Source of the DNA: Gemmatimonadota bacterium
GTDB lineage: Bacteria > Gemmatimonadota > Gemmatimonadetes > Longimicrobiales > Gaopeijiaceae
Direction: 5' to 3'
DNA length: 64,000 bases
Assembly (NCBI GenBank): GCA_022560615.1
Contig: JADFSR010000012.1
Span: 33,250 to 97,249 of the forward strand
Shown here piece after piece: positions 63,906-64,000 of this stretch. The translations under genes were made by a program, and so were the position numbers. The stretch's first letter is position 1; each line of letters opens with the position of its first letter. A model generated the notes under the pieces. It saw only the letters and a list, made by a program, of their open reading frames with translations, was not told where the DNA came from and made no database searches.

Positions 63906-64000
63906 CTACCCGATCGTGAGGTCAACGAACGTTACCCCCAGGCTGTCGGTTTCCTCAACCAGGGGCAATACGTACATGCGCGGCTTGTGGTTCGCGCTCA
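63906..64000 (-). CDS. Partial ORF at window edge, unrecognised
   Basis: Reading the minus strand from the window edge gives HKPRMYVLPLVEETDSLGVT followed by FVDLTIG and a TAG at 63906-63908. The peptide is coherent but too short to assign, and its start lies outside the window. Confidence 0.3.
   Translation of the reverse strand, partial: SANHKPRMYVLPLVEETDSLGVTFVDLTIG

Overview
The window reads as chromosomal DNA from a high-GC, Gram-negative-type, aerobic heterotrophic bacterium. Supporting signs are many lipoprotein and twin-arginine signals, a TonB-type protein, a porin-like fragment, periplasmic quinoproteins and c-type cytochromes. The mix of PQQ beta-propeller dehydrogenases, S9 peptidase, DUF4159, DUF1552 and erythromycin-esterase families suggests a Gemmatimonadota- or Acidobacteriota-like lineage. 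That assignment is inference; no rRNA, tRNA or other phylogenetic marker is present.

Layout. 0-3 kb (+): end of an upstream gene, DUF4159 protein, DUF1552 remnant, PflX-like radical SAM protein, isocitrate-lyase/PEP-mutase-family enzyme. 3-7.5 kb (-): three-subunit molybdenum hydroxylase (2Fe-2S, Mo and FAD subunits, coupled by 4-bp overlaps) followed by a small protein and a BON lipoprotein. 7.6-9.7 kb (-): quinoprotein. 9.9-10.9 kb (+): Clp-N/HTH regulator with a conspicuous operator, and a DUF4242 protein. 11-15 kb (-): Tat-exported epimerase-like protein and S9 peptidase. 15.1-18.6 kb: a 31-bp inverted-repeat element, then divergent PEP synthase and its regulatory kinase/phosphorylase. 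18.6-22.3 kb (-): metallophosphoesterase, amidase with a probable CTG start, cyclase remnant, TonB-like protein. 22.4-24 kb: decayed permease and porin genes beside a tandem palindromic operator. 24-27 kb (-): DtxR-type regulator, two-domain multicopper oxidase and ZIP transporter. 27-31.5 kb: broken cytochrome c peroxidase, cytochrome c plus PQQ dehydrogenase pair, MBL hydrolase. 31.6-34.1 kb (+): DUF2927 lipoprotein and two adjacent VapBC-type loci.

34.2-49.6 kb is the metabolic core: two divergent, tightly overlapping operons. The minus operon encodes an acyl-CoA dehydrogenase, a complete Liv-type ABC importer (M, H, G, F, K), a histidine phosphatase, a second acyl-CoA dehydrogenase and an APH-type phosphotransferase. 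The plus operon encodes a bifunctional enoyl-CoA hydratase/3-hydroxyacyl-CoA dehydrogenase, an acyl-CoA ligase, a thiolase and an SDR. Together they look like import, activation and beta-oxidation of a carboxylic acid. The phosphotransferase plus dehydrogenase pair resembles LvaA/LvaC and the domains of ACAD10/11, which handle 4-hydroxyacyl-CoAs.

49.6-54 kb: cytochrome-c/PQQ protein, an exported protein of unknown function, a gene-poor gap, a cyclophilin. 54.3-64 kb is a decay and mobile-element zone: broken amidohydrolase and erythromycin esterase genes, IS91-like transposase fragments, an intact MarR plus CDGSH-CDGSH-glutamate-synthase operon, a permease/TPR chimera, a group II intron maturase fragment, and an apparently complete IS66-family element (60776-63881) with matching terminal inverted repeats and an inverted DUF6788 passenger gene.
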